DNA from: CAYHZL01 sp964361075
Lineage (GTDB): Bacteria; Bacteroidota; Ignavibacteria; UBA10030; UBA8401
Direction of reading: 5' to 3'
Assembly: GCA_964361075.1 (NCBI GenBank)
Contig: CAYHZL010000008.1
Span: 1 to 41,137, forward strand
DNA length: 41,137 nt
Made by a program: the position numbers and the translations under genes. A model generated the notes under the pieces. That model worked only from the letters and a program-made list of their open reading frames with translations, was not told the origin of the DNA and did no database searches. Positions 7,768-15,166 of the stretch are shown here, one piece after another (the stretch's first letter is position 1; every line of letters starts with the position of its first letter).

Positions 7768-9234
7768 ATGGAAAACGTACAACATCACTTCTCTTCTTTT
7801 CGGAAGAACATTATCGGCATCAATCAAAAATTTCATTCACCGTACGGCGAACAGACTATTCTGTATGCAGACTGGACTGCCAGCGGCAGGTTGTATGAAC
7901 CGATAGAACAAAGACTGCGCGAAAAGTTTTTTCCGTTTGTCGGCAACACACACTCCGAATCCAGCGTTACCGGCACAGCAATGACGAAAGCGTACCATCG
8001 TGCGCATGAAATTATCAAACGCCACGTTCATGCCGGCAAGAATGATGTGTTATTGAATATCGGTTCCGGCATGACATCCGCAGTAAATAAATTTCAGCGC
8101 ATGCTCGGGATGAAAATTCCTGAATCGCTTTCGCACTATGTTTCACTCCCAAAAGAAATGCGCCCTGTTGTTTTTGTTACGCACATGGAACATCATTCAA
8201 ACCAAACAACATGGGAAGAAACAATTGCCGATGTTGTTGTCATCAAAGCGACGGCTGAAGGTTTGGTAGATGTAAACGATTTGCGTTTTCTGCTCGATCA
8301 ATATACAGAACGAAAAATAAAAATCGGTTCGTTCACCGCGTGTTCCAATGTAACGGGAATTGCAACACCGTATCATGCGCTCGCTAAAATTATGCACGAG
8401 CACGGAGGATTATGCTTTGTTGATTTTGCAGCATCTGCGCCGTACGTACACATTGATATGCATCCTGCCGATCCGTTGGAGCAACTTGACGCAATATTTT
8501 TTTCACCGCATAAATTTCTTGGCGGACCGGGAACAAGCGGCGTCTTGATTTTTGATTCAACATTGTATCATCTCAAAACACCGGAACAACCCGGCGGCGG
8601 CACAGTGCTGTGGACAAATCCATGGGGCGGTCATCGTTATTATTCCGATATTGAATTGCGTGAAGATGGCGGCACGCCGGCGTTTTTGCAAACTATAAAA
8701 TCGGCGTTGTGTGTGCAGTTGAAAGAAAAAATGGATGTAGAAAAAATTCATGCTCGTGAAAAAGAACTGGTAAGAAAAATGTTTGCAGGTTTGCGATCCA
8801 TTCCCCGCGTTCACATTCTTGCAGATGCAATTGAAGATCGTCTCGGCATTTTTTCTTTCTACGCGGATGATATTCACTACAATTTAATTGTGCGTCTATT
8901 AAATGATCGCTTCGGTATTCAAACACGCGGCGGATGTTCATGCGCCGGAACATACGGACATTATCTTCTCCATGTTGACCGCTACACATCCAATCGCATC
9001 ACTGATAAAATAAACCACGGCGACCTTTCTGAAAAACCGGGCTGGGTGCGCGCCTCTCTGCATCCTACAACGACGGATGAAGAAGCAGAATATATTCTCC
9101 ATGCAATTGAACAGATAATAAAAAATATTGATGCATGGCAGAAAGAGTACCGTTACGATAATACCTGCAACGAATTTTTTCACTTACAAGAAAATGGAAT
9201 ATTGGGGAAAGAAATTGAGAGTTGGTTCTTTTAG
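7768..9234 (+). CDS. PLP-dependent class V aminotransferase (cysteine desulfurase-like)
   Basis: 488 residues, longer than SufS/IscS (about 400). Fold-type I features are clear. A TASG segment near residue 37 is followed by NTHSESSVTG and THMEHHSN (cofactor-stacking histidine region). VDFAAS contains the cofactor-binding D219, and SPHKFLGGPGTSG contains the Schiff-base lysine K249. The C-terminal part has TRGGCSCAGTYG instead of the SufS-type active-cysteine loop. Proteins of this subgroup are usually annotated as class V aminotransferases or selenocysteine-lyase-like enzymes, and their true substrate is generally unknown. No suf or isc genes are nearby, so a role in Fe-S assembly is not supported by context. 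The stop codon runs directly into a GGATGAG repeat tract. Confidence 0.88.
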   Translation: MENVQHHFSSFRKNIIGINQKFHSPYGEQTILYADWTASGRLYEPIEQRLREKFFPFVGNTHSESSVTGTAMTKAYHRAHEIIKRHVHAGKNDVLLNIGSGMTSAVNKFQRMLGMKIPESLSHYVSLPKEMRPVVFVTHMEHHSNQTTWEETIADVVVIKATAEGLVDVNDLRFLLDQYTERKIKIGSFTACSNVTGIATPYHALAKIMHEHGGLCFVDFAASAPYVHIDMHPADPLEQLDAIFFSPHKFLGGPGTSGVLIFDSTLYHLKTPEQPGGGTVLWTNPWGGHRYYSDIELREDGGTPAFLQTIKSALCVQLKEKMDVEKIHAREKELVRKMFAGLRSIPRVHILADAIEDRLGIFSFYADDIHYNLIVRLLNDRFGIQTRGGCSCAGTYGHYLLHVDRYTSNRITDKINHGDLSEKPGWVRASLHPTTTDEEAEYILHAIEQIIKNIDAWQKEYRYDNTCNEFFHLQENGILGKEIESWFF

Positions 9235-9237
9235 TAA

Positions 9238-9265
9238 AGGATGAGGGATGAGGGATGAGGGATGA
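9238..9265. repeat. GGATGAG heptamer tract
   Basis: Four tandem 7-bp units (AGGATGA/GGGATGA) begin 3 bases after the aminotransferase stop codon. Similar tracts occur at 15111-15166 and 39820-39896. Confidence 0.75.
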
Positions 9266-9307
9266 AATTTGTCAATAGAGTTCTTCTAGTAATATAAACA
9301 TACTCAA

Positions 9308-9435
9308 AAAGTCATTGCGAGGATCCGCCGCAGGCGGAGACGAAGCAATCTTCTCAAATAAGTAAAACAAGATTGTCCCGCTTTACGGGATTCCGTACAG
9401 CGGAACTTCAACGAAAAACGTCTCGCAATGACTTT
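9308..9435. repeat. GTCATTGCGAG palindrome with nested hairpins
   Basis: Arms AAAGTCATTGCGA (9308-9320) and TCGCAATGACTTT (9423-9435) are inverted repeats. The interior follows the GAAGCAATC core found in E1, E3 and E5. The left arm contains a CCGCCGCAGGCGG hairpin. The right arm carries an extra 30-bp double hairpin (9376-9405) at the GATTG^CTTC site, the same site used by the 22-bp palindromes in E1. It lies between two converging genes and could act as a bidirectional terminator. Confidence 0.75.
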
Positions 9436-9461
9436 CGTTGTTTTCAGAAAACTCTATCTAT

Positions 9462-10346
9462 TTAAAATTCAATCTTTACCGAAACCAATGGTGATGGTTG
9501 CATCAACATCGGTTTCTCTGCCACGCTGTACGTGGTGGCGTAAAGCGCCACAATATATTCTTGTCTCTGATCTCGCGGATGAAGCACATACACTTTCTCA
9601 CCTTCCGTGGTTACTGCATCAACAACATTGTACACGTACACTGCGGCAACAGCAATAAAACAAGCAAGACTGATATTATTGTATGTGTTTGATTGGTCGT
9701 TGTAGTAATCTCTTAATACTTGCGTGCGAGAATTTTTGGCATCGCTTTCGGCGGTAATTTTTAGATTGGAAAAAATAAATCCTGACGAAACAAGAATTGC
9801 TGTTCCGCCTGCAATAAAATATCCTTTTGTTGATTCACCTTTGTAAAACTGTCCCCAGCTTGGCAGAAGTACAGAACGCCACACCGGAGAAAATTTTGAC
9901 GGCGTTTCGTACAGCTTCGGATTTTTCTTTGGAATCTTTACAAGCGACCACACGGTAAACATTCCATCATGTTCTTCTGTGTAATATTCTTCTTCGTGCA
10001 ATCCTTTTACTGTTTTCGATTCACCGATAATGCGTATATCATTCACAACATTATCAATTGCATCTACACTGAGAGACTGTCCGTCTTTAAATTTTTCTAT
10101 TGATTGAGTTTTAATCACTTGGCTTGACTGCAACATGATTGTTCCGCTTTGTACAATTCGATGCAACGCATCAGCAAGCGCAACGTTTCGCGCTTCGGAT
10201 TCTGAAGCTGAACTTCTCCCAACGCCAACGTAAAAATCGTGAATGTAGCCGGATGGAGTTTCTGCAATCCAGCGAGGGCGTTCGGATGCAGTGAGAGATA
10301 TTGCACATACAGAGCAAAACAGAAACAGATATTTGATTTTTTGCAT
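9462..10346 (-). CDS. Secreted LPP20-like / DUF5683-like protein
   Basis: 294 residues from the chosen ATG. Translation could open 36 codons further upstream, but the chosen start gives a clean signal peptide (MQKIKYLFLFCSVCAISLTA). The N-terminal half (RPRWIAETP.. YVGVGRSSASESEARNVALADALHRI) resembles the LPP20/FlgP-type 'WxxxxP..GvG.a..s...A..xA...A' domain. The C-terminal half has WRSVLLPSWGQFYKGESTKGY plus two hydrophobic segments, resembling DUF5683. The product is probably exported and membrane-associated; its function is unknown. A 5'-fragment of a close paralogue lies at 12326-12646. The gene diverges from the vapBC-like pair, with 42 bases between. Confidence 0.7.
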   Translation of the reverse strand: MQKIKYLFLFCSVCAISLTASERPRWIAETPSGYIHDFYVGVGRSSASESEARNVALADALHRIVQSGTIMLQSSQVIKTQSIEKFKDGQSLSVDAIDNVVNDIRIIGESKTVKGLHEEEYYTEEHDGMFTVWSLVKIPKKNPKLYETPSKFSPVWRSVLLPSWGQFYKGESTKGYFIAGGTAILVSSGFIFSNLKITAESDAKNSRTQVLRDYYNDQSNTYNNISLACFIAVAAVYVYNVVDAVTTEGEKVYVLHPRDQRQEYIVALYATTYSVAEKPMLMQPSPLVSVKIEF

Positions 10347-10388
10347 CTCGGTAACCAGAATAGTATATTTTAAAAAAAGGAATACATC

Positions 10389-10616
10389 ATGAACGCATAC
10401 AAAGCAAAATACAGCAACGGAACTGTGCAACTTTTGGAACAACCGCCAAAACAACTATCTACGAAAGATCGGGATGTTGTCGTTCTTTTTTTAGATGAAG
10501 CAAATAAAGAAAATGAACTCCGTTCTATATCTGCAAAAGAACTTGAACCGCTTATAGGAATTGTTAGTCTTGGCGGTGATTCAGTTAAAGACAAGAAAGC
10601 GTTGTATGACAAATAA
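10389..10616 (+). CDS. VapB-like antitoxin
   Basis: 75 residues, small and charged, directly upstream of and overlapping a PIN-domain toxin by 11 bases, the standard antitoxin-toxin order. The N-terminal part (YKAKYSNGTVQLLEQPP) resembles the short beta-strand DNA-binding arms of VapB-type or DUF2281-like antitoxins. The C-terminal part would bind the toxin. The assignment rests mainly on gene order. The preceding sequence AAAAAAGGAATACATC supplies an AAGGA ribosome-binding site. Confidence 0.7.
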   Translation: MNAYKAKYSNGTVQLLEQPPKQLSTKDRDVVVLFLDEANKENELRSISAKELEPLIGIVSLGGDSVKDKKALYDK

Positions 10617-11061
10617 CATTCTCGTTGATAGTAGTTTTTTAGTCTCGCTATTTGATGAAACAGATATATTTCATGGACGAGCCAAAGAATTGCACATCGA
10701 ATATAAACACCAACAATTGCGACCAATAATTTTAGATTGCGTTGTCAATGAAACGATTTCGGTTGTTACACGTCGTTTGTTACAAAAGAAACGCAGTCAT
10801 CTACTTCAAGAACGTTTAAGCACTGTTTCTGCAACTATCTCGCTGATGGGTATTCAACATACTTCGGTTTTATTGACTGCTCATTTTAAACAGATCGTTG
10901 AAAAAATTATCTTTAGCAATGGTGTGCTAAGTTTTACAGATGCTCTCATTGTTTTCTTTCTTCAAGAAAATAACATTACCCGCTTACTCATTTTTGATTC
11001 TGATTTCGATTCCATTCCAACACTTCAACGCATTTCTTTTGTAGAACAATTGCGCAAATAA
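10606..11061 (+). CDS. PIN-domain toxin (VapC family)
   Basis: 151 residues from the ATG at 10606, which overlaps the antitoxin. The open frame reaches further upstream, but only into antitoxin sequence. The four acidic positions of a PIN ribonuclease are visible: ILVDSSFLVSLFD (first Asp), CVVNETISVV (Glu), LSFTDALIV (third acid) and LLIFDSDFDSI (fourth acid). VapC toxins cut tRNA or rRNA when freed from VapB. The toxin appears intact, unlike the RelE- and MazF-like toxins elsewhere in the window. It is followed at once by a long repeat. Confidence 0.85.
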   Translation: MTNNILVDSSFLVSLFDETDIFHGRAKELHIEYKHQQLRPIILDCVVNETISVVTRRLLQKKRSHLLQERLSTVSATISLMGIQHTSVLLTAHFKQIVEKIIFSNGVLSFTDALIVFFLQENNITRLLIFDSDFDSIPTLQRISFVEQLRK

Positions 11062-11110
11062 TATCTTTAGTTTTTATCTCGCTTCCTTTCAAAAACGCAA
11101 ACCTCCAAAG

Positions 11111-11132
11111 TCCCGAAGGGATGCCTTCGGCA
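11111..11132. repeat. 22-bp palindrome (variant, in repeat R copy 1)
   Basis: Form TCCCGAAGGGAT + GCCTTCGGCA, one of nine 22-bp palindromes of this kind in the window. Confidence 0.8.
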
Positions 11133-11249
11133 GAGCACTTCGTGCCTTCCAGCGTTTGTTTGAATTGTTTCAGCCAGAGGCTGATGAGCCTCTGGCGCAG
11201 TTGTGAAATTATTGATTGTCTCATAGTTATTTTCATAAACACTGGAAGG

Positions 11250-11271
11250 TGGCAAAGCCATCCCTTCGGGA
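11250..11271. repeat. 22-bp palindrome (variant, in repeat R copy 1)
   Basis: Form TGGCAAAGCCAT + CCCTTCGGGA. Same length and layout as the others, with covarying outer bases in each half. Confidence 0.75.
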
Positions 11272-11425
11272 GTTGTTTTTCATCTCGCTTTCAAATTTCA
11301 GACTTCGTGACAAGGGCGTTCAGAAGCAAAAAGACAACACATAATAGATCGTTTCATTTTTGCATCTTTCATAAGCAGGTGGTATATTTTATCAACGATT
11401 TATATTTGAAAAATTATAATTATGT

Positions 11426-11662
11426 ATGAACAGCAAAATAATTAATATCGACTCCGAAATTTTAGGCGGAACTCCTGTCTTTAATGGTACGCGTGTTCCG
11501 ATTAAAAATTTGTTTGATTACCTTGAAGCCGGAGAAACTATTGAAAACTTTTTAACAGATTTTGAAAGTGTTTCAAAGCAACAGGTAATTAGCATACTCG
11601 AACTTTCGGAGAAACTTCTCAACACTTCTACAGAACTCTTGAATGAAAATTTTGCTCGATGA
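11426..11662 (+). CDS. DUF433-type antitoxin
   Basis: 78 residues with the DUF433 signature ILGGTPVFNGTRVPIKNLFDYLEAGETIENFLTDF, a winged-helix-like DNA-binding fold. DUF433 proteins are typically paired with DUF5615/PIN-like proteins as toxin-antitoxin modules, and that partner follows here with a 20-base overlap. It probably represses the pair and neutralises the partner. No strong ribosome-binding site is seen before the ATG. Confidence 0.88.
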   Translation: MNSKIINIDSEILGGTPVFNGTRVPIKNLFDYLEAGETIENFLTDFESVSKQQVISILELSEKLLNTSTELLNENFAR

Positions 11663-11966
11663 ATGTGTTACAAAACGCCTGTTACCACTTCTTAACGATC
11701 ACGATGTTTTTACAGTTATACAACAGAAGTGGAACGGACTTCGCAACGGGCAACTCATGACCAAAGCAGTGGAAGAACATTTTGATCTGCTGTTAACCAT
11801 TGATAAAAACCTTGTGCATCAACAAAACATAGGCAAGTATAATCTAATAGTCGTTGTTATTGATTCGCCTTCCAGCACAATTGAAAGCATTAAAGAATAC
11901 CTGCCATCATTTCGCAAACAGCTCGCCGCATTTGAAAAACGAAACGCATACGTTATTTCAAAATAA
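11643..11966 (+). CDS. DUF5615 (PIN-like) toxin candidate
   Basis: 107 residues. MKILLDECVTKRLLPLL supplies the first acidic cluster of the PIN-like DUF5615 family. TKAVEEHFDLLLTIDKNLVHQQN supplies the second acid, in a 'LLTxDxxxxxQ' motif typical of this family. These proteins are considered ribonuclease-like toxins or degenerate relatives of VapC. Its start lies inside the end of the DUF433 gene, so the two are translationally coupled. The module is flanked by the two copies of repeat R. Confidence 0.85.
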   Translation: MKILLDECVTKRLLPLLNDHDVFTVIQQKWNGLRNGQLMTKAVEEHFDLLLTIDKNLVHQQNIGKYNLIVVVIDSPSSTIESIKEYLPSFRKQLAAFEKRNAYVISK

Positions 11967-12054
11967 TTAAATGTAAAAATGTTGGGCATTTCTACAATCG
12001 AGCAGTTACACAAATAATTTCCTACGACAATATTTTTATTTCAACAAACAAATG

Positions 12055-12162
12055 TAGGCACGGATGTTCCAAAGGAATCCCTTTGGGAAAAATCCGCGCC
12101 AAGAATGTAAGTTAGGAACGGTCTTCCGCCAAAAACACGGCGGACAGATTCGACCGTTCCTA
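12055..12162. repeat. Cluster of hairpin modules between DUF5615 and repeat R copy 2
   Basis: TAGGCACGGAT (12055-12065) with ATCCGCGCC (12092-12100) encloses a 22-bp palindrome (12067-12088). TAGGAACGGTC (12113-12123) with GACCGTTCCTA (12152-12162) encloses a CCGCC/GGCGG hairpin. The same two module types recur inside the element at 12478-12619. No gene is seen in 11967-12325. Confidence 0.7.
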
Positions 12163-12171
12163 CTCAAGTAA

Positions 12172-12320
12172 TAGTTTTTATCTCGTTCCTTTCAAAACGC
12201 AAACCTCCAAAGTCCCGAAGGGATGCCTTCGGCAGAGCACTTCGTCACCTTCCCTTCGGGAGTTGTTTTTCATCTCGCTCCAAAATTCTCAGACTGTGTG
12301 ACGAGGATGTTGGGAACAAA
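12172..12320. repeat. Long repeat R, copy 2 (shorter)
   Basis: Direct repeat of 11068-11330 lacking the central 100 bases. It contains the 22-bp palindrome at 12213-12234. Its right end abuts the broken 3' end of the LPP20-like pseudogene. Confidence 0.75.
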
Positions 12321-12325
12321 ATAAA

Positions 12326-12646
12326 AACGTTTCGCGCTTCAGATTCTGAAACTGAACTTCTCCCAACGCCAACGTAAAAATCGTTTACATAGCCAAATGG
12401 AGTTTCTGCAATCCATTGCGGGCGTTCTCCAGCTAATGAGAATGAAAATATGAAAAGTGAAAATAAATAATATTTAACTGAAGTTACGCAAAACAGATGT
12501 AGGAACAGTCGGAAGACCGTTCCACACTTACATACATGGCACGGATTTCCATCCGTGCCTACATTTATTTGGTGGATCAGACATCTCATCTTAAAAAAAT
12601 ATTTCCTGCGTAACTTCAGATATTTAAGATGAATAATAAAGTTCAT
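12326..12646 (-). pseudogene. Truncated LPP20-like paralogue with an inserted palindromic element
   Basis: The reading GERPQWIAETPFGY.. GVGRSSVSESEARNV closely matches the N-terminal domain of the intact gene at 9462-10346. It stops matching at about 12326, where repeat R copy 2 begins, so most of the domain and the whole DUF5683-like half are lost. The signal peptide is interrupted by the element at 12478-12619. Removing that element and one 8-bp duplication joins MNFIIHLK directly to YYLFSLFIFSFSLAGE, a good signal peptide. The insert plus duplication is 150 bp, so the frame stays open through it. The start codon lies 2 bases after the stop of the BACON lipoprotein gene, so this was once the next gene of that operon. 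Confidence 0.85.
12478..12619. repeat. Palindromic element F2 with 8-bp duplication
   Basis: 142 bp. Ends CTGAAGTTACGCA and TGCGTAACTTCAG are flanked by ATATTTAA on both sides (12470-12477, 12620-12627). The interior holds GTAGGAAC../..GTTCC and GGCACGGAT../ATCCGTGCC hairpins. Related ends occur at 33769-33931 and, truncated by the window edge, at 41027. Confidence 0.9.
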
Positions 12647-12648
12647 AT

Positions 12649-14712
12649 TTATTTTGTAATGACGATATCATCAAATACGGTTGGTTCTGATTGATGGTTG
12701 ACTCCTATTTCAATATATCCCGTATTTAAGAAATCTTTACTAATAGTAATATTCTGTTTGAGAACATCATTCACATATATTTTAACATCTCCGTTTGTAT
12801 CTTCAATTTTAATTGTATTTAAGTTGTCGGTAAGATAACTCCCAATAAAACTGGATTCTTGTCTGGAAGTGCTGTTATTGTGGTACCCATAAACAAACCC
12901 TGACCAATTCACTTCCTTATAAAACAAAGTGCCATCTTCATTTTGTATAAAAATAGCTTTCCCTGATGACGAACTTTCAGTTGTTCCACGCCAAAAAAAG
13001 ACCCAACGACCTTGTGCTTTAAAAGTATATGTTCCTGTACCTGCCTTAAAATTATCATTATAGTAAAATACATGTCCAACTTGTGTACGAACAAACTGAC
13101 CGTTCTTTACTTCAAATTTCCCACCACCTCGATAATCAGTAGTATGTTTCCAATTTTTTTGAGAAGTGGTATCATTAAAAGAGTCTTGAAAAACTATATC
13201 GGACGATGATTTTGTATTAACATTCTTCTCATTCGAATCACTAAACAAATTATTTAAATTCACCACACGAACCTTAAAATAATATGTTGTTCCGGCTGTT
13301 AATCCAGAAACAGTTGCGCTCGTTGTACTTTTATTTGTTATCGTCTGCACCAGCGTAGAAGAACTTGGCGTAAATCCTGCCGTTGTTGATTTGTAAATTT
13401 CATATTGCTTAAAGTCTGCATCGTTATTTTGTGTCCAACTCAAATCAACCGAACTTGTTGTAATGTTTGTCGGCGCATTCAGCGTTACTGCGGTCGGATT
13501 GTTTGCCGAAGCAACTGACATATTAACATTTACATTGGTATTTCCTCCGTTGGAACTTACAGTCAACACTCCAGAATAATTACCGGAACTAATTCCTGAA
13601 CGATTCACATAAACATTAATGGTAGATTGACCTGTTCCGTTAAACGGATTTACTGTCAACCAACTTTGGTTTGATGAAATACTCCAGTTCAATATTCCGC
13701 TTCCAATATTTGAAATTGTAAATGTAAGATTATTGAGCGTACTACCGTAATCCAATTGATTTGTAGAAACGAAAAGGGTCGGCAGCGAAGGAACACGCAT
13801 TTGAACATTCACCGTTTGATTTCCTGCGTTGGATGAAATAGTGATCTGTCCGGCGTAATCGCCTGAAGTTAATCCGCTTTTGTTGATCTGCACAGAAACC
13901 GAATCTGTCTCCAATTTTATTGAATCAGTTTGCGGAGATATTCCTATCCATTGTTGAAGTGATGATGCGCTCCAAGTCAACTTTCCTGTGCCGGTGTTTG
14001 TGATTGCAAATTTCAGAGTATTATTAGTTTCACCAAAAGACAATAGTAATGGATTGACAGTTAATTGCGGTACGTTTGGATTTTGTACTGTCATTGAAAC
14101 GGTAATATCTTTATTTCCACCGTTCGAACTGATTGTCAGTATGGAATTGTAATTTCCAAAATCTAATCCTGCGCGATTTATGGTTACCGTGATTTGTTGA
14201 CTTGCGGACGTTATTGTTCCAGATGTGTTACTTAAAGAAATCCAGTTTGCGTTATTAGTTATCGACCATTGTAACGTTCCATAAGCCGTCGAATTTGTGA
14301 TCGTAAAATTGATTATCGTTTGCGAGGTACCAAAATTTAATTGTGCAGCGGAAACGGATAAAGCAGGAGTAAGTTGTTCCAATTGTATATCTGCCGAAGA
14401 TGTTTGTCCTTCTTTTATATTTACCGAAGTAGAACTTTGTTTATACCCTTCTTTGCTTGCAGTAACAACATACTGTCCTGTTGTGGCATTGGTGATTGTA
14501 TAATTTCCATTTGCATCTGTTGTAACGGATGACGTAGCAGGTTGAGTTGAAACAAGCGAACCAACAATAGGATTGTTTGATAATTTTTCAGAAATGCGTC
14601 CCGTAATCTTTGTTTCAACTAACGGCGTTTCTACCGGTTTTGCTTTACAGGAAAGGGATGCCAAAATTAAAATACTTACGAAAGATATTAGCAGGATATT
14701 TTTTTGTACCAT
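12649..14712 (-). CDS. Surface lipoprotein with three BACON-like repeats and an Fn3 domain
   Basis: 687 residues. A lipoprotein signal (LASLSC, lipidated cysteine C22) is followed by a carboxypeptidase-regulatory-like domain (about 35-112, DANGNYTITN). Three BACON-like Ig-fold repeats follow (about 114-210, 215-307 and 310-400), each ending SGxYxxxxTxSSNxGNxxxxVxM. A fibronectin type III domain (about 407-500, SSVDLSWTQNN.. GLTAGTTYYFKVRV) comes next. The C-terminal domain of about 180 residues (DSFNDTTSQKNWKHTTDY.. ) resembles a concanavalin-like/laminin-G-like sandwich. This suggests a cell-surface adhesin or glycan-binding protein; no catalytic residues are recognised. A hairpin-rich leader with a terminator lies upstream. 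Confidence 0.85.
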   Translation of the reverse strand: MVQKNILLISFVSILILASLSCKAKPVETPLVETKITGRISEKLSNNPIVGSLVSTQPATSSVTTDANGNYTITNATTGQYVVTASKEGYKQSSTSVNIKEGQTSSADIQLEQLTPALSVSAAQLNFGTSQTIINFTITNSTAYGTLQWSITNNANWISLSNTSGTITSASQQITVTINRAGLDFGNYNSILTISSNGGNKDITVSMTVQNPNVPQLTVNPLLLSFGETNNTLKFAITNTGTGKLTWSASSLQQWIGISPQTDSIKLETDSVSVQINKSGLTSGDYAGQITISSNAGNQTVNVQMRVPSLPTLFVSTNQLDYGSTLNNLTFTISNIGSGILNWSISSNQSWLTVNPFNGTGQSTINVYVNRSGISSGNYSGVLTVSSNGGNTNVNVNMSVASANNPTAVTLNAPTNITTSSVDLSWTQNNDADFKQYEIYKSTTAGFTPSSSTLVQTITNKSTTSATVSGLTAGTTYYFKVRVVNLNNLFSDSNEKNVNTKSSSDIVFQDSFNDTTSQKNWKHTTDYRGGGKFEVKNGQFVRTQVGHVFYYNDNFKAGTGTYTFKAQGRWVFFWRGTTESSSSGKAIFIQNEDGTLFYKEVNWSGFVYGYHNNSTSRQESSFIGSYLTDNLNTIKIEDTNGDVKIYVNDVLKQNITISKDFLNTGYIEIGVNHQSEPTVFDDIVITK

Positions 14713-14761
14713 TGGAAAATCCTCCTCTATATGAAATGTCGAAGTTTGTCTGTCAATAGTT

Positions 14762-14797
14762 TAAAAAACAAAAGGACGCAACTTCCGTTACGTCCTT
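14762..14797 (-). terminator. Terminator in the 5' leader of the BACON lipoprotein gene
   Basis: On the minus strand AAGGACGTAAC pairs with GTTGCGTCCTT (11 pairs, one G-U) around a GGAA loop and is followed by TTTTGTTTTTT. It lies about 50 bases before the start codon and about 355 bases past the end of the upstream RND gene. It is therefore better placed as an attenuator of the lipoprotein gene than as the RND terminator. Confidence 0.7.
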
Positions 14798-14950
14798 CTT
14801 AGAGGTACTGGCGTACCCAATCACAAAGACATAAGTGGCGAAGCCATCACTTTGTGAAAAGCGCGTCCATCGCTGGACGCAGCCTTCTCGCTTGTTCTTA
14901 CCCAATTAAAAACTGCCAGTTTTCAAATGAGAACATCGCAGAGAACTGCG
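14762..14950 (-). promoter_or_regulatory. Hairpin-rich leader, possible cis-regulatory RNA
   Basis: Upstream of the terminator the minus-strand leader can form at least four more hairpins: GGTAC/GTACC (14804-14817), CACAAAG/CTTTGTG (14822-14856), GCGTCC/GGACGC (14863-14880) and AAAACT/AGTTTT (14909-14923). A short CGCAG/CTGCG pair lies at 14937-14950. The sequence ATTGGGTA occurs twice. I could not match it to a known riboswitch class. Some hairpins may simply be members of the palindrome families seen elsewhere. The rest of the gap (14951-15110) shows no gene. Confidence 0.4.
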
Positions 14951-15110
14951 TGTATATTTTTTTATATCATAGTGTTGCTGTTATTTTGTTGCTCCTTAAA
15001 AAGTAACTTTCGAGCAACCATTTTTTAATGTTCAGTTAATTATCTCCTACAATGTATGTTCCAAAAGTAGTATAACAATGTGTGAGAATCAATACAAAAA
15101 AGAAACGTTT

Positions 15111-15166
15111 CATCCTCCATACTTCATCCCTCATACCTCATCCCTCATCCTTCATCCCTCATCCTT
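15111..15166. repeat. GGATGAG heptamer tract overlapping the end of the RND gene
   Basis: About eight degenerate 7-bp units (CATCCCT/CATCCTT). The last codons of the RND pump gene (KDEG and the TGA stop) are read from this tract. Confidence 0.75.

Larger units (their letters stand above)
11068..11330. repeat. Long repeat R, copy 1
   Basis: Its outer parts (11068-11150 and about 11258-11330) recur almost unchanged at 12172-12320, but the middle 100 bases are missing there. It contains 22-bp palindromes at 11111-11132 and 11250-11271 and a GCCAGAGGCTGATGAGCCTCTGGC hairpin in the middle. With copy 2 it flanks the DUF433/DUF5615 pair as direct repeats. It fills the 364-base gap between the two TA pairs; no gene is seen in it. 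Confidence 0.75.

Noticed and set aside
14762..14950. Assignment of the leader to a known riboswitch class (c-di-GMP, SAM, TPP, cobalamin and others considered)
   Set aside because: None of the conserved core motifs I know from these classes could be placed.
15111..15166. CRISPR-like array
   Set aside because: The repeats are 7 bp and directly abutting with no spacers. No cas genes are present in the window.
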